Shown: positions 43,799 through 53,052, counted from the first letter of the stretch. The stretch is DNA of 64,000 nucleotides from CAG-791 sp963655255 (GCA_963655255.1 CAVKEB010000001.1:108461-172460), one strand, 5' to 3'. The notes: generated from the letters alone by a model not told the origin. A program made the numbers and translations.

Positions 43799-44374
43799 TT
43801 ATTCGCCGAAGTATCTCTTCAGAAGGCCGGCGAATGCCTTGCCGTGGCGGGCCTCATCGCGTGCCATCTCATGAACCGTGTCATGGATTGCATCCAGATT
43901 CAGCGCCTTTGCTCTCTTCGCAAGGTCAACCTTGCCTGCCGTTGCACCGTTCTCCGCTGCTACACGGACCTCAAGGTTATGTTTCGTCGAATCGGAAACA
44001 ACCTCGCCCAGAAGCTCTGCAAACTTTGCAGCGTGCTCCGCCTCTTCATGCGCTGCCTTCTCGTAGTAAAGGCCGACTTCCGGATATCCCTCGCGGAATG
44101 CGACGCGGGACATTGCCAGATACATGCCGACCTCTGAGCACTCGCCCTCGAAGTTTGCACGAAGATCCGCCTTGATGTCCTCCGGTACGTCCTTCGCAAC
44201 GCCAACCTCATGCTCAGCGGCCCAGGTCATGCCGTTCTCTTCCTCAACGGGAACGAACTTCGACTTCGGTACGCCGCAGGTAGGACACTTCCAATCCTCC
44301 GGAAGATCTGCAAACTTTACGCCTTCCTTCTCCTCATCATAGATATGTCCGCAAACTGTGCATCTGTATTTCAT
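43799..44374 (-). CDS. Reverse rubrerythrin (NADH peroxidase type)
   Basis: 191 residues. The rubredoxin domain comes first (Cys5, Cys8, Cys30, Cys33) and the diiron four-helix domain second (EGECSEVGMYL, EKAAHEEAEHAAKF, HEMARDEARH), the reverse order of classical rubrerythrin. Such proteins reduce hydrogen peroxide, taking electrons from NADH through partner reductases, and protect anaerobes from oxygen. It is monocistronic, strongly terminated, and diverges from a Crp/Fnr regulator with a palindromic operator between them. Confidence 0.95.
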   Translation of the reverse strand: MKYRCTVCGHIYDEEKEGVKFADLPEDWKCPTCGVPKSKFVPVEEENGMTWAAEHEVGVAKDVPEDIKADLRANFEGECSEVGMYLAMSRVAFREGYPEVGLYYEKAAHEEAEHAAKFAELLGEVVSDSTKHNLEVRVAAENGATAGKVDLAKRAKALNLDAIHDTVHEMARDEARHGKAFAGLLKRYFGE

Positions 44375-44689
44375 AATATTCTCCTTTCGCGGCCTGTGGC
44401 CTTTTTGTTTGTCGCGCTGCAGAATCTGTTCTGCCTCCGCGCTTGTTCTTTATTCTCTGTGTCTCAGAATCCGCTCCGAAACCGCTTTGTTTCTGCCGGG
44501 CTTCTTGTTTCATCTGATGTTGTTATCTTAGACGATCGCGGTAAAATAGTATGTAACATATGTTACGAAATTGAAGTTTTTCTCGATTCTTGTCCGGTCC
44601 TTGACAAGTTTTGACAAAATTACGGATGCCTTCCCAGACGGTCTCCGGCATCCTCCCCGCATATTCCAATTAAGGAGGGCACACGATTC
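44375..44689. promoter_or_regulatory. Divergent control region of the rubrerythrin and Crp/Fnr genes, with palindromic operator
   Basis: A perfect 14-bp palindrome GTAACATATGTTAC lies at 44554-44567, of the GTA-N8-TAC/TGTAA-N6-TTAC kind used by Crp/Fnr-family proteins. On the minus strand a TACTAT (-10 candidate, 44552-44547) and a weak TTCAAT -35 flank it, placing it inside the rubrerythrin promoter. Two TTGACA hexamers at 44601 and 44611 point toward the regulator, but no good -10 follows them. Confidence 0.7.
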
Positions 44690-45370
44690 ATGAACACGCA
44701 GAACCTGGCTATTTTCCACGGACTTTCCGATGAAGAAATTGAAAAGAGCCTTCACTGTTCCCGCGGAAAGGTGGTCTCCGTTTCCAAGGGGCAGTTCATT
44801 TACCGGCAGGAGGATGAGCCGACCCGGCTGTACTTCATTCTCGAGGGGAGTGTGGAGCTCGGCAGCTGCAATGCGCTCGGCAGACTGACCCGCATCCGGA
44901 TCCTGCATGAGGGGGAGTGCTTCGGGGAGACGGAGCTGTTCCTTTCGGCTGACGGCTACAACTCCTACGCCAAAGCCATTCTGAATACGAAGCTTCTCTC
45001 CGTCCCCGAGGAATTCTTCGGCGGGCAGTGTGAGCGCTGCTGCATGCATCACAGCCGCGTCGTCTACAATATGCTGTATGTCTTCGCGGAGAAATCGGAG
45101 CAGGACAACCGCCAGATTGATCTTCTGACGCTGGGAAATCTGCGGCAGCGGATTGCCGCTTTTCTTCTGGAAGAACAGGGCAAAACAGGAAAAGGCAGCC
45201 GGATCGTTCCTCTCTCCTTAAACCGCGAGGAGCTCGCCGCCTTCCTGAACACCACGAGGCCCTCCCTCTCCCGGATGCTGCTACAGATGCAGGAAGAGGG
45301 ACTTCTGCGCCTCGTCTCCCGGAATCAGATTGAAATCACGGAAGAAGAGAAGCTCCGTTCCCTCCTGTAA
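44690..45370 (+). CDS. Crp/Fnr-family transcription regulator
   Basis: 226 residues. Cyclic-nucleotide-binding-like barrel (GQFIYRQEDEPTRLYFILEGSVEL, GECFGETELF), a dimer helix and a Crp-type HTH (LNREELAAFLNTTRPSLSRMLLQM). There is no N-terminal Fe-S Cys cluster as in Fnr; instead QCERCCMHH lies at about 117-125, before the dimer helix, which could bind a metal or respond to redox. The divergent partner is a rubrerythrin, so control of peroxide defence is likely. The start has AAGGAGG upstream. Confidence 0.92.
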   Translation: MNTQNLAIFHGLSDEEIEKSLHCSRGKVVSVSKGQFIYRQEDEPTRLYFILEGSVELGSCNALGRLTRIRILHEGECFGETELFLSADGYNSYAKAILNTKLLSVPEEFFGGQCERCCMHHSRVVYNMLYVFAEKSEQDNRQIDLLTLGNLRQRIAAFLLEEQGKTGKGSRIVPLSLNREELAAFLNTTRPSLSRMLLQMQEEGLLRLVSRNQIEITEEEKLRSLL

Positions 45371-45421
45371 ACTGCCTGCTTATTGCTGTGCTGTTTCCAG
45401 GCTTCCTCCCATAAAGAAAGC

Positions 45422-45482
45422 GCACCGGTGTATCCGCACCGATGCTGCCGTTTGAAAGCGACATAACGATGTCACTTTCAAC
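45422..45482 (-). repeat. Compound palindromic element, copy D (P1 and P2)
   Basis: P1 with arms GTTTGAAAGCGACAT and ATGTCACTTTCAA and P2 with CGGTG/CACCG. It lies about 20 bases past the stop of the diguanylate cyclase gene, in the same orientation to that gene as the other copies. Confidence 0.8.
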
Positions 45483-45501
45483 CTTTCAAACATTCGCTCC
45501 T

Positions 45502-46611
45502 TCATTCCGTATCGGCAATGCAGCAGTTCCGCTTTGCCTTGGCCCTGTAGAGCACCTGATCCGCTCCGGCCAGAAGCTCCCTTGCCGTCATGCCGTCTTT
45601 TCCCTGTGCCAGGCCGATGCTCAGCGTCGGGACAAAGGACGGCTGAATGCACGCCGCTTCTTTCATTTTCTCCTGAATCTTGCAGCAGATTCTCTCCGCA
45701 TCCTCCAGAGAGGTCCCGCGGAACACGAGGCAGAACTCATCGCCGCCGTAGCGGAACGCCTCCGCTCCCGGTGCCGTTTCCCGCAAAGCCCTGCCAAGAA
45801 AAGCCAGATACTGATCGCCGACGGGATGACCGAACCGGTCATTGATCTGTTTGAAATGATCAAAATCCACCATGGCAATGACGCATCCCGAAACCGTTTC
45901 TCCGGTCATGGTCTGCATCGTGCTCTCGAACGCAAGGCGGTTGTTCAGGCCGGTCAGGGCATCGGTCCGGACCTCCTGAAGGAGCTTCTCCCTCTCCGCC
46001 GTCCGCTTCTCGATGGCCTGGTTCTTCATTTTCTCAAAATAGGTAATGACCAGAATGAGCAGGTACAGACAAACCTGCAGAACCAGCGAAATGATGTAAT
46101 TGAACAGAGTGCCCGCACTGCTCCACACCGATTCCCGCGTGGAATCCCAGGCCGGCAGATACTCCGCCAGAATGCGCAGGGACAGGCTCATCAGTGCAAT
46201 CACGGTTGTCAGAGAATAGTTTCCGTACACCACAGAAATCAGAACCGGAAGCGAGAACACCATCGTCAGCGCCCCGAACGTCGAATGCACGATATACAGC
46301 ATCGTGCAGCTCAGGAGCAGAAATGCCGACATCAGGAGCGGCCGGAGATCCTTCCGGACGTTCCTGCTCTTCATCGCCCACCAGCTTCCCAGAACGAATA
46401 CAAGATTGCTGCCGGAAGGAACCAGACAGTATTTCAGGAAATACCGCGAACTGCTGGAATCAATGCTGTCCTTCGCGTTCATCAGAAAATACATCAGGAT
46501 TTCCAGAATCAGTGTAACCACGAAAAGCAGGATATGAATTCGGTACTGAAGATTCATCCATTTGTTCTGAATCTCCTCGGTACTCTCCAGTTCAAAGCCG
46601 GATAGAAGCAT
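45502..46611 (-). CDS. Membrane diguanylate cyclase (GGDEF)
   Basis: 369 residues. Six membrane segments (about 25-200) form the sensor; a GGDEF domain follows with DALTGLNNRLAFE, FDHFKQINDRFGHPVGD and an intact RYGGDEF site. No I-site RxxD is evident just before it (ALRETAPGAEAFRYGGDEF), so product inhibition may be weak. It makes c-di-GMP from two GTP. The ATG at 46611 has AAAGGA upstream, and it begins 32 bases after the rlmD stop, suggesting possible cotranscription. Confidence 0.92.
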   Translation of the reverse strand: MLLSGFELESTEEIQNKWMNLQYRIHILLFVVTLILEILMYFLMNAKDSIDSSSSRYFLKYCLVPSGSNLVFVLGSWWAMKSRNVRKDLRPLLMSAFLLLSCTMLYIVHSTFGALTMVFSLPVLISVVYGNYSLTTVIALMSLSLRILAEYLPAWDSTRESVWSSAGTLFNYIISLVLQVCLYLLILVITYFEKMKNQAIEKRTAEREKLLQEVRTDALTGLNNRLAFESTMQTMTGETVSGCVIAMVDFDHFKQINDRFGHPVGDQYLAFLGRALRETAPGAEAFRYGGDEFCLVFRGTSLEDAERICCKIQEKMKEAACIQPSFVPTLSIGLAQGKDGMTARELLAGADQVLYRAKAKRNCCIADTE

Positions 46612-46643
46612 AGCGGATGGATCCTTTCCTTAAAACATATTTT

Positions 46644-47840
46644 TTACCGGCACAGCAGGCACACCGTCTCGACATCTTCCACAAACGGGAACATATCCAC
46701 AGGCACCGCCTTCTTCATCCGGTAGCCGCCATCCGTCAGGACCTTCAGATCACGTCCCAGCGTCTCCGGATTGCAGGAAATGTAGACGATTTTCGAAGGG
46801 CGCATCACAAGGGCCGCTTCCAGGAACTCTTCGGTCGAACCGCTTCTCGGCGGATCCATCAGAAGGACATCCGCCGATTCCTTCTGCGCGGCCATCTCCT
46901 GCATGAACCGCCCCGCGTCCTCCGCATATACGGTGACATTGGACAGGCCGTTCAGCCGCACGTTGGCATCCGCATCCTGCGCCGCATCCGCGTTGAGCTC
47001 CACGGACAGGACCTCCTTCGCCCGGTCCGCCGCGCAGATGCCGATCGTCCCGATTCCGCAGTACGCATCCAGCACCCGCTCCTTTCCGGTGAGTCCCGCC
47101 GCGTCAATGGCGATGTTGTAGAGCTTCTCCGTCTGCAGCGAATTCACCTGATAAAACGAACGGGAAGAGATGCGGAACTTCTTGCCGCACAGCTCGTCCA
47201 CGATGAAGCCTTTTCCATACAGAACCTTCTCACGGGTTCCGAGAACCATGGAGCTGTCATTGTCCTTGATGTTCTGCACAATGGACGTGATTTCCGGATG
47301 GAGCTTCATCAGGGCCTTTGCGAAATTGTTCCGCGACGGGAACACGGGCCCCGCCGTCACAATGGTCACCAGAATCTCTCCCGTCACATGGGCCGTCCGG
47401 ATCTGCACCGCCTTCACCGTTCCAAAACCTGTCTCCGGATCATAGACGCGCAGCTTGAAGGACGCAAGGAGTCCGTAAATATCCTGCACGATCAAATCCG
47501 CCCGCTTGTTCTCAATCAGGCAGTCCTTCACCGGAACGATCTCACGGGAACCTCTCCGGTACACGCCGCAGACAGGATGCCCCTTCCGGTCCAGTCCGAA
47601 AATGCTCGTCACCTTGTTGCGGTAACGGTAAGGATTCTTCGTGCGCACCACCGGTTCCACAGGGCCGAACGCCCCGACGCATTCTTCTACCCGGGCCTTT
47701 TTCCCCGCCAGCTGCTCCTCCATCGGAACATCAATCATGGTGCAGCCGCCGCACTTTACAGAATACGGACAGGCAGACTTTCTGCCCTTCTGTCTCTCAG
47801 GCTCCCTGCCGCCCTCTCTGCGTTCTTTCATATTCGTCAT
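46644..47840 (-). CDS. rlmD: 23S rRNA (uracil-C5)-methyltransferase, RlmD/RumA family
   Basis: 398 residues. The 4Fe-4S cluster Cys residues are Cys24, Cys30, Cys33 and Cys107 (CPYSVKCGGC, PVKDCL). SAM-binding DAYCGIGTIGICAA, MDPPRSG and the catalytic Cys in VYISCNPETLGRDL are present. It lacks a TRAM domain, as in the shorter RlmCD branch, so exact target uracil(s) in 23S rRNA are uncertain. The start at 47840 lies inside the end of the preceding gene (44-bp overlap), with GAAGAGG upstream; ATG at 47831 is an alternative. Confidence 0.92.
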   Translation of the reverse strand: MTNMKERREGGREPERQKGRKSACPYSVKCGGCTMIDVPMEEQLAGKKARVEECVGAFGPVEPVVRTKNPYRYRNKVTSIFGLDRKGHPVCGVYRRGSREIVPVKDCLIENKRADLIVQDIYGLLASFKLRVYDPETGFGTVKAVQIRTAHVTGEILVTIVTAGPVFPSRNNFAKALMKLHPEITSIVQNIKDNDSSMVLGTREKVLYGKGFIVDELCGKKFRISSRSFYQVNSLQTEKLYNIAIDAAGLTGKERVLDAYCGIGTIGICAADRAKEVLSVELNADAAQDADANVRLNGLSNVTVYAEDAGRFMQEMAAQKESADVLLMDPPRSGSTEEFLEAALVMRPSKIVYISCNPETLGRDLKVLTDGGYRMKKAVPVDMFPFVEDVETVCLLCR

Positions 47841-48264
47841 AATCCTCTTCTTCGTCCCACTCACGGTTCCTGCGGCGGACGAACCGTTCCACCTGTCTTC
47901 TCTCTTCTTCACGCCGGAGCCTCGCTCTGCTCGGCGTCCATTCCTCTTCCGGGAGCCGTCCGATGATCTCGATACCGCGAAGATCCTCGGCAAGGTACAT
48001 CGCCTTCTCCATGTCCCGGCAGTTGATCCGGACCACGAAGCCGCTCCGGTGCATGCACAGAAGCTTTGCCAGAAACGATGAATTCTCTTCCTTCACAAAA
48101 TAAGAAATCCCTGCCCGAAGAAGAATCCGTTCCAGATATTGTAAAACATCTTCCGCATAAACGCGGCAGAAATTCACCTCGGAATCAAAATACTGATCTT
48201 CAAGCAGAATGCTGGATACGCGTTCCTGTCCCTGTCCTTCATTTGAAGTAACGTAGCAGCACAT
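47797..48264 (-). CDS. Uncharacterised protein coupled to rlmD
   Basis: 155 residues from the ATG at 48264 (GAGG nine bases upstream; the ATG three codons earlier abuts the ribosome site). I do not recognise the family. The first about 100 residues look like a small alpha/beta domain (YVTSNEGQGQERVSSILLEDQYFDSEV, FVVRINCRDMEKAMYLAEDL); the last about 55 are extremely charged (RARLRREEERRQVERFVRRRN, then acidic). Its end overlaps the start of rlmD by 44 bases, so the two are translated together; an RNA-related role would fit the basic tail, but this is inference. Confidence 0.65.
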   Translation of the reverse strand: MCCYVTSNEGQGQERVSSILLEDQYFDSEVNFCRVYAEDVLQYLERILLRAGISYFVKEENSSFLAKLLCMHRSGFVVRINCRDMEKAMYLAEDLRGIEIIGRLPEEEWTPSRARLRREEERRQVERFVRRRNREWDEEEDYDEYERTQRGRQGA

Positions 48265-48455
48265 CGTTTTCATCCTCGCATACAGGCTGGTCTAATCGTT
48301 TTCGAATCCGGACAAAACTTCCCCTTTTTTATTGGGCGGATTGAAGCGGATTCTCATGATATCGTCGTTGACTTACTTGGTTAACACAACAAATTGTAAG
48401 TCACCGCCATTCTGTGCGCAAGAGTTTTTGTGCAATTCGATGCATGGATTCTGCA

Positions 48456-48489
48456 GCTTGAAAGTAACATATCGATGTCACGTTCAAAC
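48456..48489 (-). repeat. Compound palindromic element, copy E (P1 only)
   Basis: 34 bp immediately after the stop of the third MATE gene (stop at 48490-48492). Arms GTTTGAACGTGACAT and ATGTTACTTTCAAGC pair with two mismatches. Upstream of it, 48370-48402 holds another hairpin (GACTTAC/GTAAGTC). Confidence 0.75.
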
Positions 48490-49881
48490 TTATTTCTCCA
48501 CCACGCGGAACCGGGTCCACCTCCCGCTCCGATATCTCCAGAGGAAGAAGACAGACCGCAGCCCCCAGTCCAGATACATGGCAATTCTCGTTCCGACGAC
48601 GCCGAGGCCGAACACCCGGCCCAGCAGCCATGCGCAGCCGACCCGCGCCAGGAACATGGAGATGACGCCGAAATACATGGTAAACTTCGCGTCTCCTGCC
48701 GCCCGCAGGGCACAGGGCAGGACAAACGCAGTTGCATGAATCAGCGCGATTGCCACGCATTCCATCAGCGTGATCGTCCGCGCGATCTGCTCCGTTCCGG
48801 CGGAAAGCCCGTAAATCCGGATGGCCACCGGGAAGACCGCCATTAACAGCGCATTGGAGGAAATAGCGAGAATCCAGGCAATCCGCATCATCTTTTTCAC
48901 ATAGTAGCGCGCCTCTTCGTAATCATTGGCCCCGACACACTGTCCGACGACCGTGACAATGGCAAGCTGCATGGCACATTCCGTCGTATAACAAAGAGAC
49001 GTAAGGCCGCCCGCCGCTGCATTCGCTGCAATCTGTGCCGTTCCGAAGGTTGCGACAATGGCAGAGACCAGTATTTTCCCCACCTGAAAAAGTCCAGACT
49101 CCACACCGTTCGGAAGCGCGATGGAAATGATCTTGTGCTGAATGAAGGCGTCCCACCGCAGAATGCCACGCACCTCCGCGTGAAGCTCATACCTTCTCCC
49201 GAGGCACAGGCCCAGCATCAGCGCGGCGGCGGCCATGCGGGAAACCAGCGTCGGAACCGCAACGCCTGCCACGCCCTGATGCAGCAGATAAACGCCGATG
49301 TAATTGCCGATGATGTTGATGCCGTTCATCAAAACGGACGCGTACATGGTCACCTTCGTCTGCTCCATGGAGCGGAAAATTGCCGTCCCGCTGTTGTACA
49401 GACCGAGGAACGGGAAAGAAAGCGCCGTGATCCAGAAGTACGTTTTCGCACTCTCCATGACATCCGCCTCGACGCTTCCGTACAGTGCCTGCAGAATCTG
49501 CGTGTGGAAAATGACGCATACCGCTCCCGTCAGAACGGAGATCAGGAGCGTCAATGTGAACAGCTGGCTGGCCGAGCGGTTTGCCGTTTTCCTGTCCCGA
49601 AAGCCAAGGTACTGCGAAATAATGACCGCACCTCCGCCTCCGATGGCTCCCAGCACCTGAATGGCCAGATTGTTGATGTCATTGACAATCGAAACTCCCG
49701 AAATGGCCGCTTCCCCCGCTTCAGAGATCATGACCATATCAACCATTCCGACCAGCAGATTCAGAAACTGCTCGAACAGCAGCGGTACAATCAGGGCCCT
49801 GAGTTCTCCGTTCGAGAACCTTCTCCCCTGCGTACTCTGCTCCTTTCCGAATTTCTTCTGTAGCATTTTGTTTGTTTTCAT
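48490..49881 (-). CDS. MATE-family exporter (copy 3)
   Basis: 463 residues, about twelve membrane segments; LIVPLLFEQFLNLLVGMVDMVMISEAGEAAISGVSIV and GAIGGGGAVIISQYLG are characteristic. The start overlaps the stop of the TetM-NYN gene by four bases (ATGA), so its production is tied to that ribosome-associated factor. Substrate unknown. Confidence 0.92.
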   Translation of the reverse strand: MKTNKMLQKKFGKEQSTQGRRFSNGELRALIVPLLFEQFLNLLVGMVDMVMISEAGEAAISGVSIVNDINNLAIQVLGAIGGGGAVIISQYLGFRDRKTANRSASQLFTLTLLISVLTGAVCVIFHTQILQALYGSVEADVMESAKTYFWITALSFPFLGLYNSGTAIFRSMEQTKVTMYASVLMNGINIIGNYIGVYLLHQGVAGVAVPTLVSRMAAAALMLGLCLGRRYELHAEVRGILRWDAFIQHKIISIALPNGVESGLFQVGKILVSAIVATFGTAQIAANAAAGGLTSLCYTTECAMQLAIVTVVGQCVGANDYEEARYYVKKMMRIAWILAISSNALLMAVFPVAIRIYGLSAGTEQIARTITLMECVAIALIHATAFVLPCALRAAGDAKFTMYFGVISMFLARVGCAWLLGRVFGLGVVGTRIAMYLDWGLRSVFFLWRYRSGRWTRFRVVEK

Positions 49882-52800
49882 TCCGTCAGATACTTCTCCC
49901 GAAGCTCCCTTCCCGCGAACAGAATCTGTTCCAGAAGTCCCCGCGGCGAGAGCCGGAAGGCCCCCGCACCGAAAATAATCACCTGTTCCACGAAGTCTCC
50001 CGTCGCCACGGTCACCCGGTTGTTCTTCGAGAGCCGATGCGCGGTTTTCTCAATATAAAGGTCCGCGGTCTCCGCCTCTTTCGTGAAAACCACATCAATG
50101 TTGTGGTAGCGGTACACTTCTCCGTTTCCTCCCGGAACGCGGTAGGCATCGAACACCACGATCACATTGACGCCGGAGTAGCCGGCATAGTCCGACATCA
50201 GGTCAAGAAGCCGGTCCCGTGCGGACTTGATGTCCGTTTCCGCCAGTTCCTTCAGCTCTTCCCAGGCAAAAATAATATTGTAGCCATCCACGAGAAGGAA
50301 TTCCTGAATCTCCTTCCCGGCTGCCTTCCTGCCCGCCCGGTTTCCGGAGCTGTCCTTTCCGGCCATATTTTCCGCACGCGGCGAATTATTCTGCCCCGCT
50401 CGTTTTCCGGATTCTAAATCCGCACCTGAATTCCGACCCGTTCCCCGGGATCCATATTCCGATGGTCCGCTCTCTTCCTCATCTTCCTCCGACGGAAGGA
50501 CCATTCCCCGCCGCACATTGTCCGGATGATGAAGATTTTCCCTGACCGGACCGTAAGTCTTCTCGAAAATGCGCTTTAATTCTTCCTCTTCGGAGCGGAA
50601 GGCCTGCTGCCGCTCCTTGAAATCCCGTACCTTCCCGCGATGAGCCGTATGGTCCTGCTCCTCCTCGTCCTCCTGTGCGCGATCCAGCTGCAGGTCCTCC
50701 GTGTGAGATGCCTGGAAGGTGTAATAATCGTCCGAGCGGTACGGTCCGTCTTCCTTCTCCGGCTGCCAGCCCGTGTCCACGTGCATATAATTTCTCACCT
50801 GATCCCACGGGACCACGGTCCCCGCTCCGTGCGAACAGAAGACCGACCAGGTCGGATTCCTGCGGTCCGCATCCGGGTCATACCCTTTTTCCTCAATGAT
50901 TTCCCGCGCATTGTGGCAGGGCTCGTATCCCTTCCAAGATACCGAAAGTCTCCCGCGGCCTCCGGTATAGCCCGCGACCTTTGCCGCATAGTCTCCGAGC
51001 TCCGAGGCAGGAACCTTGCCCTCCAGAACAGCCTCTTCCCCGCGAAACTCCGCAGGCCGGCACATCCCGTGCATCATGCTGATGTCCGTCATCGCGCGGC
51101 CGACATTCTCCGCGGGAAGCTCCAGCGTCACATTCAGGACCGGCTCCAGCAGAATGTTCTCCGCCATCATCAGGCCCTGCCGCACCGCCGCATAGGCGGC
51201 CTTCCGGAAATCTCCGCCGGAGGTGTGCTTTTTACTCGCCCTGCCGCCGAGCAGACAGATTCTCACATCCGTAAGCCCTGATCCCGTGAGCACGCCTTTG
51301 AAACTCTTTACGGAGAGCTGGGAGAGAATCAGATTCTGCCAGTTGCGATCCAGCGTATTGGGAATACAGCGGTTCTCGAACGTGATGCCGCTCCCCTCCT
51401 CGCCCGGCTCCAACAGAAGATGCACCTCCGCATAGTGCCGCAGCGGCTCGAAATGCCCAACGCCCTCCACAGGCCGCCGGATGGTCTCCTGGTAGACAAT
51501 GCTCCCCGGGCCGAACTGCGCCCGGAGGCCATGCTTCTCGCGCAGGAGATTTTTCAGAATTTCAATCTGAACCGCCCCCATAATCCGCACGGTGATGTCG
51601 CCGGTCTCCTCTTCCTTCGAAACCTGCAGCATCGGCTCCTGTTCCTCCAGTTCGCGGAGCGCCTTCATCAGGGTAAAATCGTCCACCGGCTTCCCGAAGC
51701 GGTCCGTCGCCGTCACCGTACTCGTCATGATCGGCGTCAGGATCTCCTCTTTCCGGCTCTCTTCCCTTCCAAGACCGTCCCCCGCGCTGGTATAGGAGAG
51801 TCCGGCTGCCGCCACGATTTCTCCGGTGCTCACACTGGTTTTCGCTTCATACCGGTCACCGGAATACAGCCGAAGCTCACTGATCTTCTCTTCCGTCTCC
51901 CGTTCTTCGAAGACTCCCTCTTCCTCCGCGGCAGCGCCGTCCACCGGATCCACGCTCTCCTGCAGGGGGCCCTCGGCCGCATGAGGAACCGCCTCCCGCA
52001 CACTGTCCCGCACGGAAAGCGTCCCGCTTGTAATCTTCATCCAAGTAAGGCGGGTTCCGTTCTCCCGGGTGATCTTATAGACAAGGGCGCCAAACCGATC
52101 GGTTCCCTTCCCGGCTTTCTCCGGCGCGTTTCCGCCGCCTGCGCTCCCCCGGTTCTGTCCGGCATTGGATTCCGCGTCCCCTTCCGATTCCGAAGGCTGC
52201 ACCCCCGCATTCTCGTCCTGCCCGCCGGTAAAGAGCTCCAGGCCCTTCAGAAGGTCCATCGTTCCTTCATCTCTCAGGGCGCTTCCGCAGTAAACCGGGA
52301 ACAGCTTCCGCCGGGCGATGAGCCGCCGCACATCCTCTTCCGAAACGTTCCCTCCTTCGAGGACACGCTCCATCAGCGCATCCTCGCAGACCGCAATCGC
52401 CTCTTCGTTCTCCTCACAGATCTGCCGCTCATCGAACAGGACGAGCCCGCGCCCCAGATCCTTCGATAAAAGACGAAACAGCTTCCCGCAGATCTCGCGG
52501 ACCTTCCCGGGATCGTTCTCTTCCTCCTTCGGCACCAGCTGATCCACCTTGTTGATAAACAGAAACGTCGGAACCTGATAATGCCGCAGAAGCTTCCAGA
52601 GAATTCTCACCTGCGGATCCGCCCCCTCCTGCGCCGTAAGATCCGCCGCGCTCACCACGAGCACGGCCGCGTCCAGAACACGCAGCACGCGCTCCATCTC
52701 CGGAGAGAAGTCCGCATGCCCCGGCGTATCCAGAATCGTAAACGGGCGATCTCCGATCCGGAATCTCGCAAGTTTCGAATAGATCGTGATTCCCCGCTTT

Positions 52801-52949
52801 TTCTCCATCTCATCGGTATCCAGAAACGCATCTCCGTGATCAACGCGTCCCCTTTTTTTCACCGCACCTGTCTGAAACAGAATGCTCTCGGATAAAGTTG
52901 TCTTCCCGGCATCCACATGGGCCAGAATGCCGACCGTTGTATTTCTCAT
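49878..52949 (-). CDS. TetM-like translation GTPase fused to a NYN (YacP/Rae1-like) ribonuclease domain
   Basis: 1023 residues. EF-G/TetM-type GTPase with AHVDAGKTT (10-18), DTPGH (74-78) and NKVD (133-136), followed by domains II-V (about 290-720), a charged linker (KRIFEKTYGPV), and a C-terminal NYN domain (880-1023) like Rae1/YacP, with VDGYNIIFAW (Asp888), VVFDAY, TKEAETADLYIEK and ATGDFVEQ. The TetM loop that displaces tetracycline (Ser-Pro-Val) reads Ser-Lys-Lys-His-Thr, so resistance is unlikely. It could bring an mRNA-cleaving domain to the ribosomal A site. The ATG at 52949 matches the TetM N-terminus. Confidence 0.88.
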   Translation of the reverse strand: MRNTTVGILAHVDAGKTTLSESILFQTGAVKKRGRVDHGDAFLDTDEMEKKRGITIYSKLARFRIGDRPFTILDTPGHADFSPEMERVLRVLDAAVLVVSAADLTAQEGADPQVRILWKLLRHYQVPTFLFINKVDQLVPKEEENDPGKVREICGKLFRLLSKDLGRGLVLFDERQICEENEEAIAVCEDALMERVLEGGNVSEEDVRRLIARRKLFPVYCGSALRDEGTMDLLKGLELFTGGQDENAGVQPSESEGDAESNAGQNRGSAGGGNAPEKAGKGTDRFGALVYKITRENGTRLTWMKITSGTLSVRDSVREAVPHAAEGPLQESVDPVDGAAAEEEGVFEERETEEKISELRLYSGDRYEAKTSVSTGEIVAAAGLSYTSAGDGLGREESRKEEILTPIMTSTVTATDRFGKPVDDFTLMKALRELEEQEPMLQVSKEEETGDITVRIMGAVQIEILKNLLREKHGLRAQFGPGSIVYQETIRRPVEGVGHFEPLRHYAEVHLLLEPGEEGSGITFENRCIPNTLDRNWQNLILSQLSVKSFKGVLTGSGLTDVRICLLGGRASKKHTSGGDFRKAAYAAVRQGLMMAENILLEPVLNVTLELPAENVGRAMTDISMMHGMCRPAEFRGEEAVLEGKVPASELGDYAAKVAGYTGGRGRLSVSWKGYEPCHNAREIIEEKGYDPDADRRNPTWSVFCSHGAGTVVPWDQVRNYMHVDTGWQPEKEDGPYRSDDYYTFQASHTEDLQLDRAQEDEEEQDHTAHRGKVRDFKERQQAFRSEEEELKRIFEKTYGPVRENLHHPDNVRRGMVLPSEEDEEESGPSEYGSRGTGRNSGADLESGKRAGQNNSPRAENMAGKDSSGNRAGRKAAGKEIQEFLLVDGYNIIFAWEELKELAETDIKSARDRLLDLMSDYAGYSGVNVIVVFDAYRVPGGNGEVYRYHNIDVVFTKEAETADLYIEKTAHRLSKNNRVTVATGDFVEQVIIFGAGAFRLSPRGLLEQILFAGRELREKYLTE

Positions 52950-53052
52950 TCGCAATTTCCTGCTCTTTCCCTTTGAAACTTCCTTGGTAATTTTACAGAA
53001 TTTTCTCTGCGATTTCACGGGAATTTTCGTCACCGCGCGCCGGGGAAAAGGC

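Noticed and set aside
48292..48357. 21-codon open frame (MRIRFNPPNKKGEVLSGF...) upstream of the rlmD-linked gene
   Set aside because: No Shine-Dalgarno sequence and too short to judge without comparison; kept only as a note.
49878..52949. Tetracycline resistance gene of the tet(M) class
   Set aside because: The GTPase is TetM-like, but the Ser-Pro-Val loop that displaces the drug is replaced, and the protein carries a NYN nuclease domain absent from true resistance proteins.
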